From the IMG/VR virus record IMGVR_UViG_3300030406_005149, positions 25,761 to 49,067 of that record: 23,307 nt of DNA. One strand, 5' to 3'. Of the stretch, positions 13,347-20,560 are shown piece by piece. Origin of the DNA: a virus. The position numbers and the translations under genes are program-made. The first letter of the stretch is position 1; each line of letters opens with the position of its first letter. Below the pieces are notes generated by a model. It worked only from the letters and a program-made list of their open reading frames with translations, was not told the DNA's origin and ran no database searches.

Positions 13347-13431
13347 GAATATTTTTTACTGAGAAATATTCAAAACTCAGACTGACATTGATTCAGACCT
13401 CTAAGAAAATACTGATTCTAAAAAAGAATCA
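13347..13431 (-). terminator. hairpins at the 3' end of the 13442 gene
   Basis: TGATTC/GAATCA with a 7-base loop (13413-13431) starts about 10 bases beyond the stop. GAATATTT/AAATATTC (8 bp, 13347-13371) follows. This placement repeats that at the 10585 gene. Confidence 0.5.
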
Positions 13432-13441
13432 ATCTTCTTCT

Positions 13442-14071
13442 TCACGAATCATCAGATGAATCACCTGTTTCTTCGGTTTCAGCATTTTCATCAATTGGTG
13501 GTGCAATATTGAACCCTGCTTCAAGGTCAAAATTACCATCCCAACGACCATCGTTGAAATATTTGGTAAATCTTTGCTTGTTAGCAAATGCTCTTGCTTT
13601 TGCAAATTCTGTTCCTTCTTGATAAGGTGAACCACCCATTTCTTTGTTGCGGTCTGAAATAACCATTGTTTGTTGAACAATTAAATTGTTATTCCACAAT
13701 TCAACAAATGTGTCAAAGGTGTGTTGTTCAATTTGCTTAAGACTTGCTTGCACATGTGCTGGTAGATTTGATTCTTTTCCAACAGAAACAGGCCAATTAG
13801 TTGCTAATGCACCATCAGTTTTTTCAATAGTCCATTCTCTTCCTTCAATTAGAATTTGATTCCACAAATTCTTTCTCTTATCGGCTGAACGATTACCACG
13901 ACGAATGTTCATTTGAATTAACTCAACGGCATCCATTATGTCATCTGACGAATTTAGAAATTCTTGATTACCTTCATGGTTCAAGAATTCCAATACCCGC
14001 CCTGTTCTTGTGTTCCAACTTTCATCTGTCATAGACAAATCTTTTTCTTTCTTTTCTGTATTTTTCGGCAT
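13442..14071 (-). CDS. unknown protein, 209 aa, distant paralogue of the 10585-11070 product
   Basis: The start at 14071 is chosen because GGAGA stands seven bases upstream; an in-frame ATG at 14161 lies inside a CCATATGG repeat and has no ribosome site. It begins MPKNTEKKEKDLSMTDESWN. The segment IQMNIRRGNRSADKRKN near residues 50-70 aligns with QIKRGSRNASNRQN of the 161-residue protein. A later part (EFAKARAFANKQRFTKYFND) is basic and helical, and the end is acidic (ETEETGDSSDDS). Function unknown. RG-rich helix plus acidic tail would suit a nucleic-acid or structural protein, but this is speculation. Confidence 0.72.
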   Translation of the reverse strand: MPKNTEKKEKDLSMTDESWNTRTGRVLEFLNHEGNQEFLNSSDDIMDAVELIQMNIRRGNRSADKRKNLWNQILIEGREWTIEKTDGALATNWPVSVGKESNLPAHVQASLKQIEQHTFDTFVELWNNNLIVQQTMVISDRNKEMGGSPYQEGTEFAKARAFANKQRFTKYFNDGRWDGNFDLEAGFNIAPPIDENAETEETGDSSDDS

Positions 14072-14145
14072 GTTTTTTTCTCCTTTTTTTTTCGCTTCAC
14101 TTTGAAGCACTACTTTTATTATTTTATTTGAGATAAGGTATGTCT

Positions 14146-14166
14146 GCAAAGCGACAACCATATGGT
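14146..14166. repeat. CCATATGG-GCTTTGC composite motif, copy 5 (inverted)
   Basis: GCAAAGC at 14146-14152, then ACCATATGGT at 14157-14166. Same order as copy 3. It lies about 75 bases upstream of the 14071 start. Confidence 0.72.
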
Positions 14167-14194
14167 AACAAATTAAAATGTTCTACTGATGTAA

Positions 14195-14231
14195 TCACTC
14201 TTCATCGTCAAAGAACATTATGTTACCCTCC
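14195..14231 (-). pseudogene. seven-codon frame with strong ribosome site; likely remnant of a 12644-type gene
   Basis: On the minus strand, CAGGAGGG at about 14226-14233 is followed seven bases later by ATG TTC TTT GAC GAT GAA GAG TGA (MFFDDEE). The 13114 gene has the same CAGGAGGG leader and ends HIFDDE-stop, and the bases beyond both stops are similar. This looks like the leader joined to the tail with the body deleted. A leader peptide is the alternative. Confidence 0.4.
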
Positions 14232-14258
14232 TGCATGGTTCATAATATGCTAACGCAT

Positions 14259-14272
14259 GAACCATATGGTTC
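14259..14272. repeat. CCATATGG palindrome, copy 6 (14-bp GAACCATATGGTTC)
   Basis: The longest perfect palindrome of the set. It directly follows the 9-bp inverted repeat ATGGTTCAT/ATGAACCAT and is followed by TCTGTTTGCAG. Confidence 0.75.
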
Positions 14273-14341
14273 TGTTTGCAGGTTCATTCGTCATCATCTC
14301 TTATGGCGGAGGGTTCTTTTTGTTTCCTAATTCATTCTTGC

Positions 14342-14353
14342 ATCCATATGGTT
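14342..14353. repeat. CCATATGG palindrome, copy 7
   Basis: ATCCATATGGTT (core 14344-14351), followed by CTACTTTGG, similar to the flank of copy 6. It is the last copy in the window; none is seen in the tagged-gene array. Confidence 0.7.
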
Positions 14354-14577
14354 CTACTTTGGAGGTTCTTGAATTTTATATTAATTGTTTTAATTCTTTT
14401 CTTCCATCAAGAGAAAAACACCTTCATAGCAAAAAACTGTGTTTCTAACAGCATAAAAACGCAAAATCGCATACAAACTGTACAACAAAATAGCATACAA
14501 CCTAAAAATGCTCAAAAATACACAATACATAGTGTTATAACCCCTAACATACCCTAATAGCATACGAGGACAACCTT

Positions 14578-14937
14578 ATGGTGTTCAATTTCTACATAAA
14601 TAACCCGCCTGAAGATAATAATAAAGAAGAATTAGAAGATATTATGAAAAAACTTGAAAATCATTTCGCAGATTGGAATGACTTTTATACTTTCTTTACA
14701 AGAACAGCAGGAATACCACCAAGAAATGCTGAAAAGATACAGCAATTTTTTAATGATTTAAGAGAAGACTTTGTAGAGTTAGTTAAACAATATAACAATA
14801 AAATACGCCATTTTGCAGATATACATAGAGGTGAAGAACCAAATACAGACTTTGAAAATCAAGTTGTTAATCAAATGAAAGAAATGATGTCATCTAAATC
14901 AAAAGAAAACAAATCTGATTTTAATATGTATAATTAA
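14578..14937 (+). CDS. hypothetical helical protein, 119 aa
   Basis: It begins MVFNFYINNPPEDNNKEELE and is predominantly helical, with FHADWND-like aromatic segments (HFADWNDFYTFFTRTAGIPP) and a charged, Met/Ser/Lys-rich C-terminus. It lacks the W-E-D-I-L-K leader of the genes that follow and is separated from them by a 166-base promoter-like gap. Unrecognised. Confidence 0.65.
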   Translation: MVFNFYINNPPEDNNKEELEDIMKKLENHFADWNDFYTFFTRTAGIPPRNAEKIQQFFNDLREDFVELVKQYNNKIRHFADIHRGEEPNTDFENQVVNQMKEMMSSKSKENKSDFNMYN

Positions 14938-15073
14938 AACAATATTCTTATTCTGGAAATAGATTTAATTATAAAAAAAAATTTTTGCAAGTACCAAAAA
15001 AATTTGCGGGCATTTTTTCAAAAAAAGCGATGGTATATTTATATATCATTTTCTAAATTCGCAGCCATATAAG

Positions 15074-15084
15074 TTAAATAGTAA
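15074..15084 (+). promoter_or_regulatory. TTAAATAGTAA promoter box for the tagged array
   Basis: TTAAATAGTAA begins 30 bases before the ATG at 15104, the distance expected for a TATA box and a leaderless or nearly leaderless transcript. No ribosome site precedes that ATG. The same 11 bases recur at 21349-21359 before another tagged gene. A second AT-rich box (TATATTTATATA) lies near 15034. Confidence 0.6.
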
Positions 15085-15103
15085 TTATATTTTAGTATTT
15101 TAC

Positions 15104-15613
15104 ATGAGTTGGTTTAATATCCTTAAAGCCGACTTGTATGATGCTTCAAATTATAGCAGTAGAAAAGATGACCCTTCTTTTTATTGGGAAAGACCTAAAT
15201 TATTATTTGAACAAAATCCTGATAGGAATTTAGGATATATTATGTCTTATTGGTATCTTCAATATAAGGATGAAATAGATGATTGGGTTAATAGTACAGA
15301 TTTAGAAGGTAAATTTATTGATACAGGTGATAGGTCAAAAACATATAAACATTCAGTTGGTGGCTTTTTCATTTTTAGGAGAAATAAACTACAAAATGAA
15401 ATCAATAATAATAAAGAATTATTAGAAAGGTATAATATACCTACAACAGTAGAAGGATTTGTAGAGGCAGTTGCTACAAAGGCATTTCATAACACAGATA
15501 TTTACAATTTTATAGCAAGACAATTTGGAGATAAGTATAAAAGAAAGGATAATCCGTTGAAAACACATAGGTTAATGGCTAATTTTAAAGGTAGGCAAAG
15601 GGGGTTTGAATAA
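15104..15613 (+). CDS. tagged protein 1 (MSWFNILK), 169 aa, unknown
   Basis: First member of the array. Its N-terminus MSWFNILKADLYDASNYSSR carries the shared peptide (Trp at 3, Ile-Leu-Lys at 6-8). The body is unlike its neighbours: aromatic-rich (DPSFYWERPKLLFEQNPDRN), with YIMSYWYLQYKDEIDDWVN and a basic helical end. No known domain. It is probably leaderless, given the promoter box 20-30 bases upstream. It overlaps the next small gene by one base (TAATG). Confidence 0.75.
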   Translation: MSWFNILKADLYDASNYSSRKDDPSFYWERPKLLFEQNPDRNLGYIMSYWYLQYKDEIDDWVNSTDLEGKFIDTGDRSKTYKHSVGGFFIFRRNKLQNEINNNKELLERYNIPTTVEGFVEAVATKAFHNTDIYNFIARQFGDKYKRKDNPLKTHRLMANFKGRQRGFE

Positions 15614-15720
15614 TGACAAGATGTAAATTGTTAGATGAATGGTTTGATGCTAAGTCTAAAGAATTAGATAAGGCTGAGAAAAAAGATGGGAAAGATTTAA
15701 TCACAGGTGAAAAGAAATGA
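15613..15720 (+). CDS. miniprotein, 35 aa, untagged
   Basis: A short frame starting in TAATG and ending in an ATGA overlap with the metalloprotease gene. It begins MTRCKLLDEWFDAKSKELDK, is highly charged and probably one helix. It lacks the shared leader. Junction geometry on both sides is the main support; it may mainly couple translation. Confidence 0.5.
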   Translation: MTRCKLLDEWFDAKSKELDKAEKKDGKDLITGEKK

Positions 15721-16475
15721 CATGGTTTGAAGTCCTTAAGAGTTTGACTCCATCAAATATGGATGATATTCTTGATGACTTAGAAGATGTTATGGGTTTT
15801 TACAAAGGTGGTAGATATGAATATTGGACTCCTGAAATAGATAGACTTCATAATGATTTACAAGATTTATTAGATATAGCAGGTCCGACAACAAAAGAAG
15901 TATTAGCAAAATATGATTCAGTTATTTCTAAAATTTTAGATAGAGTGCAGGTAGTCTATAATACTGATAAGAGTAGAATTGAAGAACATTATGATTTAGA
16001 AGATTTTAACGATATGTTAAATGAATTAAGTTCAAAAATGATGACGGCTGATTTTAGATATGAACCAAGACAAGCGATGGGATATTATAATCCTGAAGAT
16101 GATGCAGTAGTAGTTAATTTGGCTACCAAAAAACACCCGATGATGATACAGTATTATTATGAACAACAAGAAAAAATATATGATACTTTGGCTCATGAGT
16201 TTGGACATCAAGCATCAAAAATATTAGATTACCCGTATAAAGATAAATCCGCAGGTATATCAGAAGGTAATAATTTAATGGAAGAGTATATTGCATATAC
16301 AGTACAAATGCCTGATAATCCTAATGGTAGATTATTAGCAGTACTTAGACATCCTCAAGTAAAAGCAAAAGCGAGAAGAAATCCAGCAACAATGAAAATG
16401 TATAATAAGATAAAGGAAAAATTAATTGATGAAGAACCTTACTTATTACAAGAATATGGGAGATATATATTATGA
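15717..16475 (+). CDS. tagged protein 2 (MTWFEVLK): putative zinc metalloprotease, 252 aa
   Basis: After the leader MTWFEVLKSL come acidic helices, then the active-site helix DTLAHEFGHQASKILDYP with HEFGH at residues 160-164 (His160, His164 and catalytic Glu161). A downstream acidic helix NLMEEYIAYTVQMP has Glu189/Glu190, a candidate third zinc ligand. This H-E-x-x-H...E layout is that of gluzincins; 'E-x-x-x-A-x-x-x-x-MP' recalls the ImmA/IrrE (M78) arrangement. Substrate unknown. Because it carries the same leader as its neighbours, it may travel with them and could process them, as a head-maturation protease would; that is inference. ATGA overlaps on both sides place it in one operon. Confidence 0.75.
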   Translation: MTWFEVLKSLTPSNMDDILDDLEDVMGFYKGGRYEYWTPEIDRLHNDLQDLLDIAGPTTKEVLAKYDSVISKILDRVQVVYNTDKSRIEEHYDLEDFNDMLNELSSKMMTADFRYEPRQAMGYYNPEDDAVVVNLATKKHPMMIQYYYEQQEKIYDTLAHEFGHQASKILDYPYKDKSAGISEGNNLMEEYIAYTVQMPDNPNGRLLAVLRHPQVKAKARRNPATMKMYNKIKEKLIDEEPYLLQEYGRYIL

Positions 16476-17089
16476 CATGGGAAGAAATATTAAAAATTAA
16501 AAATAATCAAGGCGAAAATCTAATTGTAAGAGATGTAGATAATTTTGTTGAAAGATTAAGAGCAGCAGTTAGAGCATCAGCAAGTCAATACTATGGTAAA
16601 ATTACTCAAGCCATGAGAGAGGGAGAGGATAGAGTATCTAATATCAATGTTAGAGAAAGATATATTTCAGATGAGATATTACAAATTAGGATTTCATATA
16701 GACATAAAGATACTAAGCAAAGGGAAGTATTTGAAATTATTATGATGGAGGATGAATCAGGTGATTATTACTTTGAAAGATTACTCGGACCATCTGTAAC
16801 TTTAACAAGAGATAGTGTAGTAAGTAGTGAAACTAAACTAATTACTATTGTTGCAGATGCAGTAGCAAGAAATGTAAAAGAAAATATTAGAGAAACAAAA
16901 GATTTGAGAGATACTTCAGGTGAGGATAGACAAACTGCTGAAGAAACTATTGCTGAAGTTGAAAGAGCAAATCCAGGATATTTATACATTAATCAAAAAA
17001 TGTATAAGATTGAAGATTTAAAAGAACAAGCAACAAAAGAGGGCATAAGTTATGATGCACTTCTTAGAAGATTAGGAAGGAATGTTTAA
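16472..17089 (+). CDS. tagged protein 3 (MTWEEILK), 205 aa, unknown
   Basis: Leader MTWEEILKIKNNQGENLIVR. Then a helical part with VERLRAAVRASASQYYGKIT, a beta-rich middle (ISDEILQIRISYRHKDTKQR, FEIIMMEDESGDYYFERLLG) and a helical acidic stretch. The end (YINQKMYKIEDLKEQATKEG) has a small helical-domain look. No family recognised. Start and stop overlap its neighbours by 4 bases and 1 base. Confidence 0.75.
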   Translation: MTWEEILKIKNNQGENLIVRDVDNFVERLRAAVRASASQYYGKITQAMREGEDRVSNINVRERYISDEILQIRISYRHKDTKQREVFEIIMMEDESGDYYFERLLGPSVTLTRDSVVSSETKLITIVADAVARNVKENIRETKDLRDTSGEDRQTAEETIAEVERANPGYLYINQKMYKIEDLKEQATKEGISYDALLRRLGRNV

Positions 17090-17574
17090 TGTGGGAAGAT
17101 ATTTTAAAGAGATTTGGTCCAACACAAACACCTAAACCATCTTTAGGTTCTAAAGTTAAAACGGAAACTAAGGTTAGTACAGATGCTGAACCATTACCTG
17201 AAGATGAGGATGTAAAATATAAAGTGTTTGTAACTGAACAGTATAATTCGCCAGGAATGAGAGGTGAGTGGTTTCATTACCCTAAAGAATTATTTGATAC
17301 AAGACAAGATGCGTATGATGGAATAGAAAGAATAATGTATGAAAAAGGAAATCCTCGACCTTGGACTGTTGAAGGAAATTTATTTGGTGGACATGCTGTT
17401 GTATATGATGGTATAGCGATGATGATAAATGCACCTTCTTATAAATTTATTATTGTAGAAGATGGAGAAGAATTGCCCGACCCTATTAATTATAATCCTA
17501 AAGTAGATTGGACTTCAGGAAGTAGAGTATTGGATAGATTAGATGGGAAAAGATACGATGAAAGTAGGTATTAA
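17089..17574 (+). CDS. tagged protein 4 (MWEDILK) with variant acidic module, 161 aa
   Basis: Leader MWEDILKRFGPTQTPKPSLG, then a divergent second module (STDAEPLPEDEDVKYKVFV, around residues 30-50) that keeps D-x-E-P-L-P-acidic but lacks R-Q-K-L-R and the following Cys. The body is different from the paralogous family that follows: YNSPGMRGEWFHYPKELFDT and aromatic strands. Unknown function. It may show that the second module is a portable linker, separate from the Cys-containing body. Confidence 0.75.
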   Translation: MWEDILKRFGPTQTPKPSLGSKVKTETKVSTDAEPLPEDEDVKYKVFVTEQYNSPGMRGEWFHYPKELFDTRQDAYDGIERIMYEKGNPRPWTVEGNLFGGHAVVYDGIAMMINAPSYKFIIVEDGEELPDPINYNPKVDWTSGSRVLDRLDGKRYDESRY

Positions 17575-17576
17575 TT

Positions 17577-18257
17577 ATGTGGGAAGATTTGTTAAAGGTG
17601 CAGGTTTCTGTTGCAAGACAGAAATTAAGAACAGATGATGAACCTTTACCAGATAATGAAGATGAGGATGATTGCCTTGAACGAATAATTGATTATATAG
17701 ATAAATTTGCTATGTGGAAACCAAAATTAGAATGGGAATTAGTAAATGGAAGTGAGGAAGAGTTAAATTATATTGAAGAAAATTTAGTATCAGAATTAGG
17801 TGTAAGAGGAAATGCATCAACATTTTATGCATATATTGAATTTGGTAATCCGATAATTTTTGATTACATGGGTCATTATCATCATGGTATAAGACTTAAT
17901 ATATATGACCGTAGTTTAAAAGACTTACTTTTTGAAGAAGCGTGTTTAGTATTAGCCGAATTAGAAAATTGGGTATCTAAAATTAATACTTCACATGAGC
18001 AACTCGATAAAATAATAGAAGGAACACCTTATACTGTTACTCATTCAAGTAAATATAGAGCAAGGTTAAGAAATAATGGAGATATGTTACAACCTATGAA
18101 AACGAGTAGGTTTGTAGTTTTTAAAACTAATACTCGTGAAATAATATTAGGTTTTAATATTGATATTCTTGATTTTCATCTTCCTTTTAAAAATGCTACC
18201 GAACCAATGAAATATAAAAGTAATTTTAGAGAAATAAAATTAGGTGATTGGCTATGA
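17577..18257 (+). CDS. tagged protein 5 (MWEDLLK + RQKLRTDDEPLPD), 226 aa
   Basis: Leader MWEDLLKVQVS, then ARQKLRTDDEPLPDNEDEDD (residues 13-32) and a Cys, then a helix and a strand-rich body (ASTFYAYIEFGNPIIFDYMG). A helix EEACLVLAELENWVSK and a second beta part follow. This is the first of six modules sharing the Arg-Gln-Lys-Leu-Arg/acidic block, although its body lacks the W-C motif of the others. Function unknown. GGTGAT for the next gene lies in its last codons. Confidence 0.75.
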   Translation: MWEDLLKVQVSVARQKLRTDDEPLPDNEDEDDCLERIIDYIDKFAMWKPKLEWELVNGSEEELNYIEENLVSELGVRGNASTFYAYIEFGNPIIFDYMGHYHHGIRLNIYDRSLKDLLFEEACLVLAELENWVSKINTSHEQLDKIIEGTPYTVTHSSKYRARLRNNGDMLQPMKTSRFVVFKTNTREIILGFNIDILDFHLPFKNATEPMKYKSNFREIKLGDWL

Positions 18258-18892
18258 ATTGGGAAGATATACTAAAGGTTCAGATTACTACTTCAAGACA
18301 GAAGTTGCGTACTGATAAAGAACCACTACCTGATGATGATGATGATGAATGTTTCCCTATTGTAGATAAAATATTTAGAGAAATTTTAAAACATGTGGTA
18401 ACTTTTCAAGGTAATACTTATGCTAATAAAAGAAATGTTCCCGTTGCAACAGTAGAGGCATTTTCAAGAAATTTATATGATGAAGACCAATGGTGTAAAA
18501 TATTAGCAGGATTTTCTGACTATGAACATCATAGTTTAACTATAATACATAGAAAACCTGAAGTTTTATACATGACCTCAAGATTTGATACAAAAGAAAC
18601 ATTTGGTGATGGACTAAAAGTACTTTTTAGATTTTATTTAGATAGAGAAAGAGATAATCCAGATGAGGATAAAGTAGAAATAGATATTAATATTTTTACT
18701 GCTCTTGATATTGATTCAAAATACCATGTGGCTCTTAGATTTTCGATGCCCGATTTAACCATAGGGGTTATGGAAGAATTAGAATTTATGCATGAGGCTA
18801 TCAAAAATACTATTGAAAGTAATGCAAAAGTATCTTTCCCAACCGACCCAACATTTATGAATAATATTAGAGAATTTACAAGGGGGATTTAG
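18254..18892 (+). CDS. tagged protein 6 (MNWEDILK + RQKLRTDKEPLPD), 212 aa
   Basis: The start at 18254 (ATGA overlap, GGTGAT five bases upstream) is preferred over an ATG two codons earlier, and it restores the leader exactly: MNWEDILKVQ. The second module is SRQKLRTDKEPLPDDDDDEC. The body contains YDEDQWCKILAGFSDYEHHS, with the family's W-C-[K/E]-x-L motif, then strands VLFRFYLD and a C-terminal helix. It is a paralogue of the products starting at 18894, 19364 and 20560. Confidence 0.78.
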   Translation: MNWEDILKVQITTSRQKLRTDKEPLPDDDDDECFPIVDKIFREILKHVVTFQGNTYANKRNVPVATVEAFSRNLYDEDQWCKILAGFSDYEHHSLTIIHRKPEVLYMTSRFDTKETFGDGLKVLFRFYLDRERDNPDEDKVEIDINIFTALDIDSKYHVALRFSMPDLTIGVMEELEFMHEAIKNTIESNAKVSFPTDPTFMNNIREFTRGI

Positions 18893-18893
18893 A

Positions 18894-19364
18894 ATGTGGA
18901 AAGATGTGTTAAAAAATCAAATACAAGTAGGTCGCCAAAAGTTAAGGTCTGACGACCAACCTCTTCCTGATGATGAAGAAGAGGATTGTAAAAGAAAGTT
19001 TATGTATTTAGATGCTATGATAGAGGCTAATACTAAGTATAAGAGTTATAGATTTATTAGGTTGGATAGAGTTCCAGATGAAATGTTTTGTAAATTTTTA
19101 GACTTTTTTAGAAATTTAAAAAAATATAGAATTGCTGTTAGGGTTAGTATAGATGATAGTGTGAGTTTATATTCCCGTAATAATATTATAAAAAGAACAG
19201 ATTGTGCATATTTAACCCATGTACCATCAGAAGATAAGATAATTATAGGATTTTTTTACGAAGGTGTATCAGACCAAGCAGGTTATGATGTTTATGAATT
19301 AGAAATATTTGATACTTTAGAACAATTTGATGAATTACTTAGCGTTATAGAGAGGTATGCCTAA
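18894..19364 (+). CDS. tagged protein 7 (MWKDVLK + RQKLRSDDQPLPD), 156 aa
   Basis: Leader MWKDVLKNQIQVG, second module RQKLRSDDQPLPDDEEEDC, then a short body with VPDEMFCKFLDFFRNLKKYR (family motif with F-C in place of W-C) and strands DKIIIGFFYEGVSD, then helix EQFDELLSVIERYA. It is the shortest family member. The segment IQVGRQKLR is identical to the one inside the next gene's second half, so the two are probably close relatives. Confidence 0.78.
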   Translation: MWKDVLKNQIQVGRQKLRSDDQPLPDDEEEDCKRKFMYLDAMIEANTKYKSYRFIRLDRVPDEMFCKFLDFFRNLKKYRIAVRVSIDDSVSLYSRNNIIKRTDCAYLTHVPSEDKIIIGFFYEGVSDQAGYDVYELEIFDTLEQFDELLSVIERYA

Positions 19365-20560
19365 TGTGGGAAGATATTATTAAAGTGCAGGTAAGCCAAG
19401 CAAGGCAAAAGTTAAGGTCTGATAATAATCCATTACCTGATGATGACGATGAAGATTGTTTTCAAAAATTTGATTATCTTGTTAGACAATTTCAAAAGAT
19501 GGGTAATATTATAGACCCTAATAAAACTTTATTATTAGATTTAGGTTATAGAGATTTTCTTACTCCTGAACAATGGTGTGAATTTTTAGAAACATTATCA
19601 TTTAATACTCATACAAGTGATGCTGGAAGGGTTTATGTTGCTGGACTCGGAGGTAAAGTTACATATAGAGGAACAAGTAAAGGTGAATTAATACCACCAA
19701 CAAAAAAAGATGTAAAATTATATTTTATCTGCGAACTACAATTACAAAATAATAGGTGTGTTCTTGAAGTAGAAATGGTAACGCCTGATGGTGATATGCC
19801 TAATGTATTTACAATGATGTTTGATGCTGAAGAAGGCTTTGGAAGCGCAGGTCAATCTTTTGATGAACAAATGTTATTTGATTGGTGGAGAAATGTAGCA
19901 CGATTCGCAAGAGAGTTAAGAAATTTTGAAAAAAGTGTATTGACACTAAATCCTAAAAGAGGTGATTTGATGGCAGATAGATTTTTATCCGCCATACAAT
20001 TACATGGGAGTAAGAAATTTGATTTCAAAAAGAGCCAAATTCAAGTAGGTCGTCAAAAATTAAGAACTGATGATGACCCATTACCCGATGAAGAAGATGA
20101 TAAAGACTGTGAACAATTATGGAGAGAAGCAGTAGAAGAAATTAAAGATTGGATTCAGCGTTATGATGACGACCAATGGTACACTCAAACTTCTTTTGAA
20201 GAACAAAGAGGGCAGGGTCAATCAATCTGTTATATGGCAAAACATAATAGTGATGTAGGTTTTGATATAAGTCTTAGATTTTATCATTATTTAGATACAC
20301 AATATCCATCCTCTAATGAATGGTTTTGTAAATTATTAGAAACAAGTGCTTTTTATGATTTTAGAAATGGGCAACATATAGTAGATGGTGGAGGAATCAA
20401 GACTAAAATTGGTGATTCTTATGGACATTCTATATCATGGTTTATCGCTTTAGGACAAGTAGGAAAAACTCGTGGCTTTAGAACAGGATTAGTTAGATTT
20501 TGTGGTGAATTAGAACATTTTGCAAGAGGCGTTATTGAAAGAAAAAGGAGGGAATTATAG
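19364..20560 (+). CDS. tagged protein 8, tandem fusion of two paralogues, 398 aa
   Basis: The first half has leader MWEDIIKVQVSQ, module ARQKLRSDNNPLPDDDDEDC, then TPEQWCEFLETLSF. The second half starts again near residue 226 with SQIQVGRQKLRTDDDPLPDE, Cys, then SSNEWFCKLLETSAF and a matching C-terminal helix. The join (about residues 195-225) contains an in-frame ATG at 19970 (residue 203), preceded by GGTGAT with three bases spacing. The second half could therefore also be made alone, without the leader (MADRFLSAIQLHGSKKF). It looks like a tandem duplication in which the second leader degraded and the stop was lost. Function unknown. Confidence 0.8.
   Translation: MWEDIIKVQVSQARQKLRSDNNPLPDDDDEDCFQKFDYLVRQFQKMGNIIDPNKTLLLDLGYRDFLTPEQWCEFLETLSFNTHTSDAGRVYVAGLGGKVTYRGTSKGELIPPTKKDVKLYFICELQLQNNRCVLEVEMVTPDGDMPNVFTMMFDAEEGFGSAGQSFDEQMLFDWWRNVARFARELRNFEKSVLTLNPKRGDLMADRFLSAIQLHGSKKFDFKKSQIQVGRQKLRTDDDPLPDEEDDKDCEQLWREAVEEIKDWIQRYDDDQWYTQTSFEEQRGQGQSICYMAKHNSDVGFDISLRFYHYLDTQYPSSNEWFCKLLETSAFYDFRNGQHIVDGGGIKTKIGDSYGHSISWFIALGQVGKTRGFRTGLVRFCGELEHFARGVIERKRREL

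Larger units (their letters stand above)
13115..13441. other. intergenic region between two minus-strand genes
   Basis: Contents: a ribosome site for the 13114 gene, CCATATGG copy 4 (13184-13191), an AT-rich run at 13215-13285, a perfect GGAGGTGAT at 13289-13297 on the plus strand with no start codon nearby, and two hairpins at the 3' end of the 13442 gene. No gene is seen. The minus-strand reading of 13289-13297 is ATCACCTCC, the anti-Shine-Dalgarno sequence. Confidence 0.5.
14072..14577. other. divergent intergenic region with palindromes and iteron-like repeats
   Basis: About 500 bases between the diverging 14071 and 14578 genes. It holds a GCTTC/GAAGC hairpin, CCATATGG copies 5, 6 and 7, the mini-frame remnant, and a 9-bp inverted repeat ATGGTTCAT...ATGAACCAT around 14235-14264. 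Copies of GCATACAA-like sequence lie at 14469, 14493 and 14560 (plus GCATAAAA at 14451). Open frames here (for example 14276-14557) run through the repeats and have no ribosome site, so I do not call them. Confidence 0.5.

Noticed and set aside
13429-13680. Minus-strand frame of 83 codons inside the 13442-14071 gene in another frame
   Set aside because: Shadow of the longer gene, which has a ribosome site and a paralogue.
10443-14351. CRISPR array made of the CCATATGG copies
   Set aside because: Spacing is irregular (about 80 to 1400 bases), the shared core is only 8-10 bases, and genes lie between copies.
14257-14557. Plus-strand open frames of 63 and 93 codons, one with a hydrophobic stretch that could be a membrane segment
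   Set aside because: They run through CCATATGG copies and the GCATACAA repeats, have no ribosome site, and use codons unlike neighbouring genes.
16768-16989. Minus-strand frame of 73 codons, Ser/Val/Leu-rich, resembling a membrane peptide
   Set aside because: Antisense to tagged protein 3 with no promoter or ribosome site; the composition comes from the complementary strand.
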